Below, piece after piece: positions 1-8,845 of a stretch of DNA of 64,000 nucleotides. The stretch spans positions 38,157 to 102,156 of the forward strand of contig JBFLYN010000006.1 of the NCBI GenBank assembly GCA_040756655.1. The letters are read 5' to 3'. The stretch's first letter is position 1. Each line of letters starts with the position of its first letter. The position numbers were made by a program, and so were the translations under genes. The DNA comes from JBFLYN01 sp040756655 (lineage in GTDB: Bacteria > Bacillota > Sulfobacillia > UBA8153). The notes under the pieces are model-generated. The model saw only the letters and a program-made list of their open reading frames with translations. It searched no databases and had not been told where the DNA came from.

Positions 1-1233
1 GAGCTTACCATGGCAGCCCACCAGCGCATTCGCCAAAACTTCCTTTATCCCATGGTACGCCAGTACGGGTCTGCCGGGCTTACCGCGCTGGTGAACATGA
101 CCGGGCGCTTCCCCACCAAGAACTTCCAGCTGGGCGCTTTCGACGAGCACCCCAAGATCGGCGGCGAAGCCCTGGAAAAGTACGTGGTCAAGCACCTGGC
201 GTGTTTTGCTTGCCCGGTGGCCTGTGACAAGGCCGTGCGCCTGGACGAAGGCGAGTTCAGGGGCACCCTCACCAGCAGCCTGGAGTATGAGGCGGTGGGG
301 TCCCTGGGGGGCGGTATCGGCAATTCCCACCTGGAATCCATCGTGCGGGGGAACCGTTTGTGCGACGACTTGGGCATGGACATCATCTCCGCCGGACGGA
401 CCATATCTTTCCTCATGGAGCTTGGCCAGCGCGGGATCATCCCGCCGGATTTTGCCGATGGCCTCGACCTCAGCTGGGGGAACTACCACACCATGCTGGC
501 ACTGTTGGAGAAGACCGCCCTCCGCCAGGGGGTGGGTAACCTGCTGGCCGAAGGCGTCAGGCGGATGGCCTTGGAAATCGGCCCGGAAAGTGAACCCTAT
601 GCCATGCACGTCAAGGGGCAGGAAATCGCCTGCCAGGACGGGCGCGGACAGCAGTCCATGGGCCTGGCCCACGTTACGTCTACCCGGGGCGCCGACCACC
701 TCAAGGCCTACCCCACCATCGACGAGACCGGTTTTCCCTCACCGGCCGTGGCCCGGTACGGAGAGCAGTACATGCCGGAGCTCATCGACCCCCATGCCGT
801 GAGGCACAAGCCCATGATCGTGAAAGACGGCGAGGATTTCTCTGCTGTGGTGGACGCCTCTGGACACTGCAAAATCGGCGGCACTTTCGTCATCGCTGAG
901 ATCGACTGGGAAGATGAGGCCGGGGCCCTGCAGGCCGCCACCGGGTGGAACATCACCGCCGATGAACTCAAGGCAGCCGGCGAGCGCATCTACAATTTAC
1001 AGCGCTGCTACAACGTGCTGCACGGCCTGGGCCGGGCCCAGGACACCCTGCCCCGGCGCATGCTCACCGAGCCCAACCCCTCGGGCACCGGCCGGGGCCG
1101 GGTGGTGGAGCTAGAGACCATGCTGGATGAATACTACGTTCTCCGCGGCTGGGACTTGAAGACCGGCGTGCCCACCCGGGCCCGCCTGCTCCAGCTGGGA
1201 CTAGAGGACGCGGCAGAGAGGCTGAAGCTGTAG
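1..1233 (+). CDS. Aldehyde:ferredoxin oxidoreductase, C-terminal 410 aa (gene starts before the window)
   Basis: The frame is open from the first base, so the N-terminal pterin-binding domain lies upstream of the window; the family is about 600 aa. The visible part has the Fe4S4 ligand motif C-x2-C-x3-C near base 200 (CFACPVAC), the helix with 'GMDIISAG', and a D-x-x-G-x-C motif (DASGHC, base 852), the form expected for the second pterin contact and fourth cluster ligand of tungsten AORs. These enzymes oxidise aldehydes to acids with ferredoxin in the cytoplasm. The stop TAG abuts the ATG of the MoaD-like gene, so the two are translationally linked. The downstream 2-oxoacid oxidoreductase and acyl-CoA synthetase suggest amino-acid-derived aldehydes as substrate (inference). 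Confidence 0.93.
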   Translation, partial: ELTMAAHQRIRQNFLYPMVRQYGSAGLTALVNMTGRFPTKNFQLGAFDEHPKIGGEALEKYVVKHLACFACPVACDKAVRLDEGEFRGTLTSSLEYEAVGSLGGGIGNSHLESIVRGNRLCDDLGMDIISAGRTISFLMELGQRGIIPPDFADGLDLSWGNYHTMLALLEKTALRQGVGNLLAEGVRRMALEIGPESEPYAMHVKGQEIACQDGRGQQSMGLAHVTSTRGADHLKAYPTIDETGFPSPAVARYGEQYMPELIDPHAVRHKPMIVKDGEDFSAVVDASGHCKIGGTFVIAEIDWEDEAGALQAATGWNITADELKAAGERIYNLQRCYNVLHGLGRAQDTLPRRMLTEPNPSGTGRGRVVELETMLDEYYVLRGWDLKTGVPTRARLLQLGLEDAAERLKL

Positions 1234-1530
1234 ATGGATACCGGGCTCATCACTGTGAGCGTAAGGTACTATAATGTCTTTCTAAAGGCCACCGGGAAAA
1301 GTCAGGAGACGGTGGAGCTGGCCGCAGGATCCCGGGTACGGGACTTGACCCGGACGCTGGCTGGTCGCTACGGCGGCGCCGTGGCCCAGCACCTGGCTGA
1401 GGCCGACGGTAAGCTCCCTCACTACCTGCGGGTGTTCAGAAACGGGCAACCGCTGGCCTTCGACCCGGCCGACGTGGTCCTGCACGACGGTGATGAGCTG
1501 GTCATTCTCATGGCCGCCAGTGGAGGCTAA
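1234..1530 (+). CDS. MoaD/ThiS-like ubiquitin-fold sulfur carrier
   Basis: This 98-aa protein ends in Gly-Gly (AASGG), the signature of sulfur carriers that are adenylated and thiocarboxylated by a MoeB/ThiF-type enzyme. The body fits a beta-grasp fold: VSVRYYNVFLKATG, a V-R-D-L segment, and an 'HDGDELVIL' strand before the tail. MoaD-like genes often accompany tungsten AORs, where they probably supply dithiolene sulfur for tungstopterin. The ATG starts on the base after the AOR stop codon. It could instead serve a general Moco pathway, but its place inside the operon argues for a dedicated carrier. Confidence 0.88.
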   Translation: MDTGLITVSVRYYNVFLKATGKSQETVELAAGSRVRDLTRTLAGRYGGAVAQHLAEADGKLPHYLRVFRNGQPLAFDPADVVLHDGDELVILMAASGG

Positions 1531-1531
1531 G

Positions 1532-2773
1532 ATGCGATACGTTATCGCCGGCAACAGTGCCGCCGCCATCCATGCCATTGAGGCCATCCGGGCCCACGAC
1601 CCGGTGGGCGAAATCGTGCTGGTGGCTCCCGACCTCCAGTCGTACTCCCGGGTGTTCTTGCCGGAGCTGGTGTCGGGGGAAAAGACCCTGGAGGACGTGG
1701 CCATGCGCCCGCCCGGCTTCTATGCCGGTCACCGGGTGCACTGCCTGGAGGAGAAGGCTGTAGGCTTGGACCCGGCGCGACGGAGGCTAAGCCTGGCGGG
1801 CGGTGCACGGCTGGAATACGACCGGCTCCTGGTGGCCACCGGTGCCGTCCCCGCCCTCCCCTCGCTCCCGGGCGTAGAGCTGGACGGGGTATTGGTGGCG
1901 CGCGACTTTTCCGACGTGGCGCTCCTCAAGGAGCGGGCCTCACCCGGGCTCCCGGTGGTGGTCATCGGGGCCAGTTTTGCCGGGCTCAAGCTGGCAGCTG
2001 CCCTGCAGCACCGGGGGTGCCGGGTAGCCATCGCCGGGCGGGTGCTCAGACGAGCCCTGGATGATACCGGCGGCCGGCTCGTGGAAGCGGCCATCACCCA
2101 AAGCGGGGCCGACCTCTGGCCGGGTGTGCGGGCCCGGGCCCTCCTGGGCACGTCCCGGGTAGAGGCGGTAGAACTGGTGGACGGCACCCGCCTAGAGGCT
2201 GGGCTGGTGCTTTTGGCTTCGGGCGTAACGCCCAACACCCGGTGGCTGGAATCCAGCGGCATAGCGCTGGCCGCCGACGGCAGCGTGGTGACCGGGTCTT
2301 ACATGCAGACCAGCATCCCGGGAGTCTACGCCGCGGGCGACGTGGCCCAGGGCCTGGACATCGTCACCGGCGTGAAAAGACCCCTGTTACTGTGGCCGGT
2401 GGCCGTGGAACAAGGCCGGGTGGCAGGTGCCAGCATGGCCGGAGGATATGCCCGGTACGAGGGGAGCGTCCCTAGAAATACCGGCACCTTCTTTGGCGTG
2501 ACCGTGGCCACGGCTGGCGCCACCGGAGGCCTGCCCGGGGCCGTGACCCGGGTGCGGGGTCCCGGTCCCGGCGGCTACGTCAAGCGCTGGTACCAGGGGC
2601 CGCGCCTGGTGGGTTTCTTGGCCGTGGGTTGTAGTGGGCCCACGGGCCACTGGATTACCGCCATGACCCGGGCACAACACCCGTGGTTGCAGTCCGGCAG
2701 CGGCAGCATTGGGAGCGTCCTGTCTCACCGCTTGGGCATTTCCAACTCTGAAGGAGGGATAGCCAATGGCTGA
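1532..2773 (+). CDS. FAD-dependent NAD(P)H oxidoreductase associated with AOR
   Basis: This 413-aa pyridine-nucleotide-disulfide-reductase-fold protein begins MRYVIAGNSAAAIHAIEAI, a FAD-binding Rossmann motif in which AGNSAA replaces the usual GxGxxG. A second nucleotide motif (VVVIGASFAGLKLAAAL, near residue 155) binds NAD(P)H, and a 'GVYAAGDVAQ' motif near residue 270 contacts the flavin. ATG 1532 was chosen because GGAGG lies 5-6 bases upstream; a longer frame to 1490 lacks a site. FAD subunits make some bacterial AORs NAD-linked, so it probably passes electrons between AOR or ferredoxin and NAD(H). It overlaps the next gene by 8 bp. A free NADH oxidase or nitrite-reductase-like role is possible. 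Confidence 0.85.
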   Translation: MRYVIAGNSAAAIHAIEAIRAHDPVGEIVLVAPDLQSYSRVFLPELVSGEKTLEDVAMRPPGFYAGHRVHCLEEKAVGLDPARRRLSLAGGARLEYDRLLVATGAVPALPSLPGVELDGVLVARDFSDVALLKERASPGLPVVVIGASFAGLKLAAALQHRGCRVAIAGRVLRRALDDTGGRLVEAAITQSGADLWPGVRARALLGTSRVEAVELVDGTRLEAGLVLLASGVTPNTRWLESSGIALAADGSVVTGSYMQTSIPGVYAAGDVAQGLDIVTGVKRPLLLWPVAVEQGRVAGASMAGGYARYEGSVPRNTGTFFGVTVATAGATGGLPGAVTRVRGPGPGGYVKRWYQGPRLVGFLAVGCSGPTGHWITAMTRAQHPWLQSGSGSIGSVLSHRLGISNSEGGIANG

Positions 2774-3941
2774 CACCAGCGTCACCATCGGCGGCCTGAG
2801 GTTTTCCAACCCGGTGTTCGTAGCCGCCGGGTGTCACACCCGTGACGGCGCAACCATGGCCAGCGTGGCCCGCAAGGGTAGACCGGGGGCATTGATCACC
2901 AAGACCATCGTAAGCCAGCCATCTCCTGATGTGCTTCCCTGCTTTGTGCCTGTGAAATCCGGCTTTATCAACTGCGTGGTAGGCAGTTCACTCCCGGCCC
3001 GGCAGTGGTTCGACCAAGAGATCGCCGCGGCCAAGGCAGGCGGGGCCACGGTCATAGCCAACCTGGCCGGCTTTTACCCGGCCCAGGCGGCAGAACTGGC
3101 CGCCCAGGCTGTGGCGGCCGGGGCCGACGCCGTCGAGCTCCCCACCGTCTGTTCTCACCTCAGGGAAATCCTGGAGGCCCTCTACCCGGGCTTGGTCGTC
3201 GAACTGCCCGGCATCTACGATACCGGGCCTTTCGTCGAAACGCTCAGGGCAGTGAAAGCCGCCGTGGATGTCCCGGTGATCGCCAAGCTCAGCGCGGTGT
3301 TTTTGAACAACACTGTCCAGTGGGCCCAGGCGGCAGCCGAGGCTGGCGCCGATGCCGTTGCCTGTGCCGACGCCCTTGGTCCGGCACTGGCCATCGACAT
3401 CGAGACGGGCGAACCCCTCCTGGGCGGCCCGCGGGGAGTGGGCGGCCTCACTGGTGATGCCCTCAAGCCCATTGCCATGCGCATGGTGCTGGAGGTAGCA
3501 CAGACCGTGGCATTGCCCGTCATCGGGGTGGGCGGCGTCAACTCCGCCGAGGACGCCATCGAGTATTTCATGGCCGGGGCCTGCGCCGTGGGCGTGTGCA
3601 CGGCCGGGCACCTACGGGGCATTGAAGCCTACGACAAAATCATCACCGGCATTGAGCGGTGGCTGGACCAGCGCGGGTACGGTTCCATCAACGATGTGCG
3701 GGGGCTGACCATCAGGCGCATCAATGCCCGCAAAGAGCAGGGTCGCCAGTGCATCACTACCCCTCGCTTTCCGGAACTGGACGCTTCGCTCTGCAACGCC
3801 TGTGGCATCTGCGTGCGCTCCTGCGTGTTTCAAGCCCTAGTCGTAGAAGACGTGGCCGTGGTGGACCGGGCCCGGTGCTATGGCTGCGGCCTGTGCGCCC
3901 GGGTCTGCCCGCGAAAGGCCTTCTCACTGGCCTACTACTAG
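2766..3941 (+). CDS. Dihydroorotate/dihydropyrimidine dehydrogenase-like protein with C-terminal 2[4Fe-4S] domain
   Basis: This 391-aa protein has an FMN TIM barrel (residues 1-310) with phosphate-binding 'GVGGVNSAEDAIEYFMAGA', then a two-cluster ferredoxin domain (CNACGICVRSC and CYGCGLCARVCP, about residues 340-388). The architecture resembles PreA/DPYD-type enzymes and class 1B dihydroorotate dehydrogenases. A Cys sits at the expected catalytic loop (ELPTVCSH), but the canonical 'NxSCPH' motif is not preserved, so the substrate may not be a pyrimidine. A strong AAGGAGGG site is about 8 bases before ATG 2766. The FAD protein upstream could be its electron partner, as PreT is for PreA. The carbamate kinase downstream suggests a ureido- or carbamoyl-yielding substrate (inference). 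Confidence 0.82.
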   Translation: MADTSVTIGGLRFSNPVFVAAGCHTRDGATMASVARKGRPGALITKTIVSQPSPDVLPCFVPVKSGFINCVVGSSLPARQWFDQEIAAAKAGGATVIANLAGFYPAQAAELAAQAVAAGADAVELPTVCSHLREILEALYPGLVVELPGIYDTGPFVETLRAVKAAVDVPVIAKLSAVFLNNTVQWAQAAAEAGADAVACADALGPALAIDIETGEPLLGGPRGVGGLTGDALKPIAMRMVLEVAQTVALPVIGVGGVNSAEDAIEYFMAGACAVGVCTAGHLRGIEAYDKIITGIERWLDQRGYGSINDVRGLTIRRINARKEQGRQCITTPRFPELDASLCNACGICVRSCVFQALVVEDVAVVDRARCYGCGLCARVCPRKAFSLAYY

Positions 3942-3959
3942 ACAAAGGAGGCTTCTTTC

Positions 3960-4958
3960 GTGCCCAAGGCTGACCGGAGGCTCATCGTTATCGCTCTGGG
4001 CGGCAATGCCATTCTCAGACCAGGACAGCGCGGCACCGTGGCGGAACAGGCCCAGAACGTGGCCACCACCGCCGCGCAGGTCGTAGAGATCCTGAAGGCC
4101 GGCTACGACGTGGTCATCACCCACGGCAACGGGCCGCAGGTGGGCAACATTCTCATCCAGCAAGAGGCCGGCTCCGAGCTGGTGCCGCCCATGACCCTGG
4201 ACATCTGCGGCGCCCAGAGCCAGGGCCAGATCGGCTACATGATCCAGCAGTCCCTGGGCGGTCTCTTGGCCCAGGCCGGCATGTCCCGGCCGGTAGTCAC
4301 CGTGCTCACCCAGGTACAGGTGAACCCGGACGACCCGGCTTTCTCCCGCCCCACCAAGCCCGTGGGGCCCTTCTACACCGAAGAACGCGCACGCCGGCGC
4401 ATGGCCCAGACCGGGGAGACCTGGGTGGAAGACGCCGGGCGCGGGTGGCGCAAGGTAGTGGCGTCCCCGGACCCGGTAGCCATCGTGGAAGCCGCGACCA
4501 TCCGGGAGCTTTCCCAGGGGGGCACTGTAGTCATCGCCTCGGGCGGCGGGGGGATCCCGGTGGTAGAAACAGCTCCCGGGATCTTTCGAGGGGTAGAGGC
4601 CGTCATCGATAAGGATCTGGCCGGGCAGCGCCTGGCCACCGGCCTGGGAGCCTCGGCCTTCGTCATCCTCACCGACGTGTCCCGGGTGTGCCTGGAGTAT
4701 AAGACCGCGCGGCAGCGGGAACTGGCGTCCATGAGCCTGGAAGAGGCCGGCGCCTACATGGCGCAGGGTCACTTCAAACCCGGGAGCATGGGGCCCAAGG
4801 TCAAGGCCGCCATGAGGTTCGTGGAAGCCGGGGGTCAGGCAGCCATCATCACGTCGTTGGACGCGGCGGTGGACGCCATCACCGGCGACGCCGGCACCTG
4901 GATTTCCCGCAATGGAAGGAGGGAATGCAACTTACGTGAGTCTCAAAGCGGTCTTTGA
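3960..4958 (+). CDS. Carbamate kinase
   Basis: This 332-aa amino-acid-kinase-family protein starts with GTG after AAAGGAGG. It has the family's N-terminal 'VIALGGNAILRPGQ', the 'THGNGPQVG' substrate loop near residue 55, the glycine-rich 'VIASGGGGIPV' near residue 195, a 'VIDKDLAGQRLA' segment, and the C-terminal 'FKPGSMGPKVKAA' motif. Carbamate kinase makes ATP from carbamoyl phosphate, releasing CO2 and ammonia. No arginine deiminase or ornithine carbamoyltransferase is present, so the source of carbamoyl phosphate is unknown; the preceding dehydrogenase-like protein is the nearest candidate. The 3' end overlaps the start region of the acyl-CoA synthetase alpha gene by about 23 bp. Confidence 0.93.
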   Translation: MPKADRRLIVIALGGNAILRPGQRGTVAEQAQNVATTAAQVVEILKAGYDVVITHGNGPQVGNILIQQEAGSELVPPMTLDICGAQSQGQIGYMIQQSLGGLLAQAGMSRPVVTVLTQVQVNPDDPAFSRPTKPVGPFYTEERARRRMAQTGETWVEDAGRGWRKVVASPDPVAIVEAATIRELSQGGTVVIASGGGGIPVVETAPGIFRGVEAVIDKDLAGQRLATGLGASAFVILTDVSRVCLEYKTARQRELASMSLEEAGAYMAQGHFKPGSMGPKVKAAMRFVEAGGQAAIITSLDAAVDAITGDAGTWISRNGRRECNLRESQSGL

Positions 4959-6291
4959 AGCCCGTAGCGTGGCAGTGGTAGGGGCATCCGCTACGCCCGG
5001 GAAAATCGGGTACACCATAGTAGAAAACCTCCTCGGCGCCGGATTCCAGGGGCGCATTCACCCGGTCAACCCTCGCGGCGGGGAGATCCTGGGCCTGACG
5101 GCCGTCCGCGATCCCTCGGAGATCCCCGGAAAACTGGACCTGGCGGTGATGTGTATACCGGCGCCGCTGGTACCGGCGGCCCTGGAGCAGGTGGCCCGGG
5201 CCGGGGCCCAGGGCGCCGTGGTCATCTCGGGAGGCTTCGGCGAGGTGGGCAACGCTGAGCTGGAGGAAGTGACGGTCAGCACCGCGCGCCGCCTGGGTAT
5301 CAGGTTGATCGGCCCTAACTGCCAGGGCGTCAACTACACCCCCCGGGGGCTGTGCGCCACCTGGCCGTTGCTCAAGGTGCCCGGGCCCATCGCCATCATC
5401 TCCCAGAGCGGCACCGTGGGGGCGGCGCTGGGCGACTGGGCAGAGCAGGAGGGATTGGGCATTTCGGCCTTTGTGGGGTTGGGAAACAAGGCCGATGTTA
5501 GCGAACTTGAACTCATGGAGTATTTTGCCGGCGACCCGCACACCCGTTGTATTGCCCTGTACCTGGAGCGGGTCAGGGACGGTCATGAGTTCAGGCGGGT
5601 GGCCAAGGAAGTGCGGGCCGAAAAGCCCGTGGCCATCCTGCGGGGCGGGCGCACGGCCCGGGGCCGGGTGGCCGCCGAGTCCCACACCCGTTCCGTGGCG
5701 GGAAGCTACGCAGTCTTCAAGGCGGTAGCGGGCGAGTTGGGCTTGTACTTGGCCACCACAGTGACCGGGCTTTATGACTTGGCCAAATTCGCTGCCCTCT
5801 CCCGGCCGCCCGCGGGCAGACGCATTTTCTGTATCACCAGTTCGGGCGGCAGCGGCATCCTGGCGGTGGACGCCGCCGAGGAACTCGGGCTGGTCCAGGC
5901 AGAGCTGTTGCCTGACCTGGCAGAAGAGCTGCGGGCGACCCTGCCCGAACGGTGCGTCATCTCTAACCCCCTCGACCTCACGGGAGATGCCGACGCTGCC
6001 CGCTACCTCACCGCCGGCCGACTGGTCGCCGCTCACCAGGCCGCCGACGTATACTTGATGATTTTTGGTGATCCAGTGCCTGGGGCCAGCCAGGCCGCCC
6101 GGGCCCTGCAGGAGCTGGTAGCTCCGGCAGGCGGGACGGTAGTGGCGTGTTGCCTGGGCGGCGGAGAGGTGGAACGAGACGAGGTGGTCCGGCTGCACCA
6201 GGCCGGCATCCCCGCGTTTCCGGCGCCGGAGCGGGCGGTGGCCGCCGTCGCCGCGACTTTGGACCGGGCACCCCAAGACGGAGGTGAATGA
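4936..6291 (+). CDS. acdA: ADP-forming acyl-CoA synthetase, alpha (CoA-binding) subunit
   Basis: The protein (451 aa from GTG 4936) has the CoA-binding Rossmann domain (SVAVVGASATPGKIGY), a succinyl-CoA-ligase-like middle domain ('GPNCQG', 'ISQSGTVGAALGDW') and the segment carrying the phosphorylated His (ESHTRSVAGS, HTR instead of the common HTG). It converts acyl-CoA, ADP and Pi to acid, CoA and ATP together with a beta subunit. Such two-gene enzymes in peptide-fermenting archaea act on acetyl- and arylacetyl-CoA. GTG 4936 is preferred because AAGGAGGG lies 11 bases upstream; ATG 4912 has none. The beta subunit is three genes downstream, with IorAB between, so the three proteins are probably co-produced. 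About 110 bp of this gene recurs inverted near 9.8 kb. Confidence 0.9.
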   Translation: MSLKAVFEARSVAVVGASATPGKIGYTIVENLLGAGFQGRIHPVNPRGGEILGLTAVRDPSEIPGKLDLAVMCIPAPLVPAALEQVARAGAQGAVVISGGFGEVGNAELEEVTVSTARRLGIRLIGPNCQGVNYTPRGLCATWPLLKVPGPIAIISQSGTVGAALGDWAEQEGLGISAFVGLGNKADVSELELMEYFAGDPHTRCIALYLERVRDGHEFRRVAKEVRAEKPVAILRGGRTARGRVAAESHTRSVAGSYAVFKAVAGELGLYLATTVTGLYDLAKFAALSRPPAGRRIFCITSSGGSGILAVDAAEELGLVQAELLPDLAEELRATLPERCVISNPLDLTGDADAARYLTAGRLVAAHQAADVYLMIFGDPVPGASQAARALQELVAPAGGTVVACCLGGGEVERDEVVRLHQAGIPAFPAPERAVAAVAATLDRAPQDGGE

Positions 6292-6293
6292 CC

Positions 6294-8243
6294 ATGCACC
6301 AGATTATTGCAGCCAAGCCGGGCCAGCGCCTGCTCCTCATGGGAAACGAGGCCATTGCCCGGGGCGCCCTGGAGGGCGGTGTGGACCTGGTAGCCGCCTA
6401 CCCGGGTACCCCCTCTTCCGAGATTACCGAGACCTTGCTGGACGTGGCCGAGGACACCGGCATCTATGCGGAATGGAGCACCAACGAAAAAGTCGCCTTC
6501 GAAGTGGCAGCCGGGGCCGCCATTGCGGGAGTGCGGTCGTTGGTGGCCATGAAGAACGCCGGTCTCAACGTGGCCATGGATACGTTCATGACCATCCCTT
6601 ACGGGGGGATCATGGGGGCCATGGTGGTGGTAGTGGCCGACGACCCCGGCGCCCACTACTCCTCAACCGAGCAGGACACCCGGGTGCTGGCCCGCTACGC
6701 CGAGATCCCGTGCTTTGAGCCCCGGGACCAGGACGAGGCCCGGGCCATGACCGCCGCCGCGCTGGAGCTTTCGGCCCAGTTGGAACTACCGGTGTTCGTG
6801 CGGTCGGTGACGCGCATCTCCCACGCCTCGGGCGACGTTACCCTGGGCCACGTACCGGCCCGGTCCCCGGACCCCGGTTTTAACCGCCACTACGGCATGC
6901 CTTTCCGCTGGGGCGTGTACGGTCCCCCGGGAGCCACCTCCAAGCACGCCTGGCTCCACCGGACCTTCCCCCAGCAACTGGCAGCCAGCGAGCAGTCTCC
7001 ATTCAACGTGCTGACCCTAAAGGACGGGGCCCGGGTGGGCATCATCGCCGCGGGCCTGGGATCCGCCTACGCCCAGGACGCCTTGACGGACCTGGCCATC
7101 GGGGAAAACTGCCACTTCTTAAAGCTGGGTCTGGTCAACCCCCTGCCGGAACAGCAGCTGAAAGCCATCATCCGGGCCAGCCAGATGCTCTTGGTGGTAG
7201 AAGAGGGCGACCCGGTGGTAGAACAGGAAGTGTGGGCGCTGGCCAAGGAGCACAACCCGGACGCCGTCATCTGGGGCAAGTGGAAGCAGCAAGCCTTTCT
7301 CCCCTACGGCGAGCTCAACGGGGACCTGGTCAGAAACGCCGTGGCCCGGGTCTTTGCCCAGGACCTCCCGGCTTGTGCCGCCCGGTCGGAGATGAAAGAA
7401 AAGCTCCGGAAACTAGTAGTCCCCCGCTCGTCTACGCTGTGCGCCGGTTGCCCGCACCTGGGCTCCTTCTGGGCCCTGAAAATGGCCCTGCGCCGCTTTC
7501 CGGGCACCCATATCGTCAACGGCGACATCGGCTGCTATGAGCAGGGCGGGTACGGCATCTTCGGCCAGGCCGTCAAGGACGGGCCGGAACGCAAGCAGAA
7601 ACAACCCATCCGGTCGCCCTACGAGATCCTGGATACCTGCCACGTGATGGGGAGCGGCATCGGCCTGGCCCAGGGGCAGGCCCAGGCCGGCTACAGGGAA
7701 GGCAAGGTGCTAGCGGTGGCGGGCGACTCCACGTTCTTCCATGCCTGCCTACCCGCCCTGGCCAGTGCGGCCTGGAACAACGCCGATATCACGTTCTTGA
7801 TCATGGACAACTCGTGGACGGCCATGACCGGTCACCAGCCCAGCCCCACCACCGGCAACGGCCAGCCCGTGTTTGACATCCCCGGCCTTGCCGAGAAGCT
7901 AGGGGCCAAGATATGGCAGGCCCGCGCCTTCGACCTGGAGCAGGCCACGGAGACCATTGCCCAGGCGGTGGCCCACGCTGGGCCCAGCGTGGTGGTGCTC
8001 ACCGGCGAATGCGCCCTGCAGTATATCCGACGGGAACGACCCGGGCCTGGACTTACTCAAGTGGACCCGGCAGCCTGCACCGGCTGCAAGATCTGCCTGG
8101 CCGTGGGCTGCCCGGCCGTGACCTTTGACAACACCACCAAGAAGGCGGGCATCGATGCCGTCCAATGCATAGACTGCGGGCTCTGCGTGGCGGCCTGTCC
8201 CCAAGGGGCCATGAGTGCCGGAGGTGAAGACCATGGCAGTTAA
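6294..8243 (+). CDS. iorA: Indolepyruvate ferredoxin oxidoreductase, alpha subunit
   Basis: This protein (about 649 aa) has the pyruvate-oxidoreductase-type N-terminal domain (AAYPGTPSSEITETL), the thiamine-pyrophosphate domain with G-D-x8-G-type motifs (GDIGCYEQGGYG; GDSTFFHACLPAL followed by MDNSWTAMTG) and a C-terminal 2[4Fe-4S] ferredoxin domain (CTGCKICLAVGCP, CIDCGLCVAACP). With IorB it decarboxylates arylpyruvates from Phe, Tyr and Trp to arylacetyl-CoA, reducing ferredoxin. ATG 6294 sits 9 bases after GGAGG; an in-frame ATG at 6288 is too close. It follows acdA closely and overlaps iorB. Other branched or aromatic 2-oxoacids are possible substrates. Confidence 0.95.
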   Translation: MHQIIAAKPGQRLLLMGNEAIARGALEGGVDLVAAYPGTPSSEITETLLDVAEDTGIYAEWSTNEKVAFEVAAGAAIAGVRSLVAMKNAGLNVAMDTFMTIPYGGIMGAMVVVVADDPGAHYSSTEQDTRVLARYAEIPCFEPRDQDEARAMTAAALELSAQLELPVFVRSVTRISHASGDVTLGHVPARSPDPGFNRHYGMPFRWGVYGPPGATSKHAWLHRTFPQQLAASEQSPFNVLTLKDGARVGIIAAGLGSAYAQDALTDLAIGENCHFLKLGLVNPLPEQQLKAIIRASQMLLVVEEGDPVVEQEVWALAKEHNPDAVIWGKWKQQAFLPYGELNGDLVRNAVARVFAQDLPACAARSEMKEKLRKLVVPRSSTLCAGCPHLGSFWALKMALRRFPGTHIVNGDIGCYEQGGYGIFGQAVKDGPERKQKQPIRSPYEILDTCHVMGSGIGLAQGQAQAGYREGKVLAVAGDSTFFHACLPALASAAWNNADITFLIMDNSWTAMTGHQPSPTTGNGQPVFDIPGLAEKLGAKIWQARAFDLEQATETIAQAVAHAGPSVVVLTGECALQYIRRERPGPGLTQVDPAACTGCKICLAVGCPAVTFDNTTKKAGIDAVQCIDCGLCVAACPQGAMSAGGEDHGS

Positions 8244-8844
8244 CATCATCATCACCGGTGTAGGCGGGCAAGGCAGCGTCCTGGCCTCGCGTATTGTGGC
8301 CGGTGCTTTGCTGCAGCACGCGGGCTCCGATCCTCAATACCGGGTACGGGTGGGAGAGACCTTCGGGGCCGCCCAGCGCGGGGGTTCAGTAGCCTCCCAC
8401 GTGCGTGCAGGATCCGTCCTGGGACCCCTGGTGGGAGAGGACCAGGCCGATCTCATCGTCGCCCTGGAGCCCCTGGAAGGCCTCAGGATCGCCGTTCGGT
8501 ACCTCAAGCCCGGCGGCACGGTGGTGCTGAATACCCGGGCGGTCCCTCCCACCGATGTCAAGGCCGGCTATGCCCAGTACCCGGCGCTGGAGGCCATCCT
8601 GGAAGCCCTTGACCGCCTCGGCGGGAAGGTCATCGCCCTGGACGCCACCGCCCTGGCCGAAGAGGCAGGCAGTATCAAGGCCATGAACGTGGTGCTGGTG
8701 GGAGCAGCAGCCCGCACCGGCCTGACGGGCGTACACCGCGAGACCTTCCTGCAAGCGGTGGAAGACCGGGTGCCCGCGCGCTTCAAGGCCCTGAACCTGA
8801 AGGCCTTCGACCTAGGATGGCAATGCGCCGGGGAGGCGACGTAA
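8233..8844 (+). CDS. iorB: Indolepyruvate ferredoxin oxidoreductase, beta subunit
   Basis: This 203-aa protein consists of the 2-oxoacid:acceptor oxidoreductase gamma-type domain. It begins VNIIITGVGGQGSVLASRI, and 'VRVGETFGAAQRGGSVASHVRAG' is the conserved CoA-proximal segment. ATG 8233 was chosen over 8215 because GGAGGTGA lies about 7 bases upstream. The gene overlaps the end of iorA by 11 bp, consistent with coupled translation of a stoichiometric complex. It is followed after 1 bp by acdB. Confidence 0.94.
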   Translation: MAVNIIITGVGGQGSVLASRIVAGALLQHAGSDPQYRVRVGETFGAAQRGGSVASHVRAGSVLGPLVGEDQADLIVALEPLEGLRIAVRYLKPGGTVVLNTRAVPPTDVKAGYAQYPALEAILEALDRLGGKVIALDATALAEEAGSIKAMNVVLVGAAARTGLTGVHRETFLQAVEDRVPARFKALNLKAFDLGWQCAGEAT

Positions 8845-8845
8845 C

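Noticed and set aside
3960..6291. Allantoin/oxamate-type pathway (FdrA plus carbamate kinase)
   Set aside because: The CoA-binding protein matches ADP-forming synthetase alpha with a matching beta subunit, and the partner genes of FdrA (DUF1116, DUF2877) are absent.
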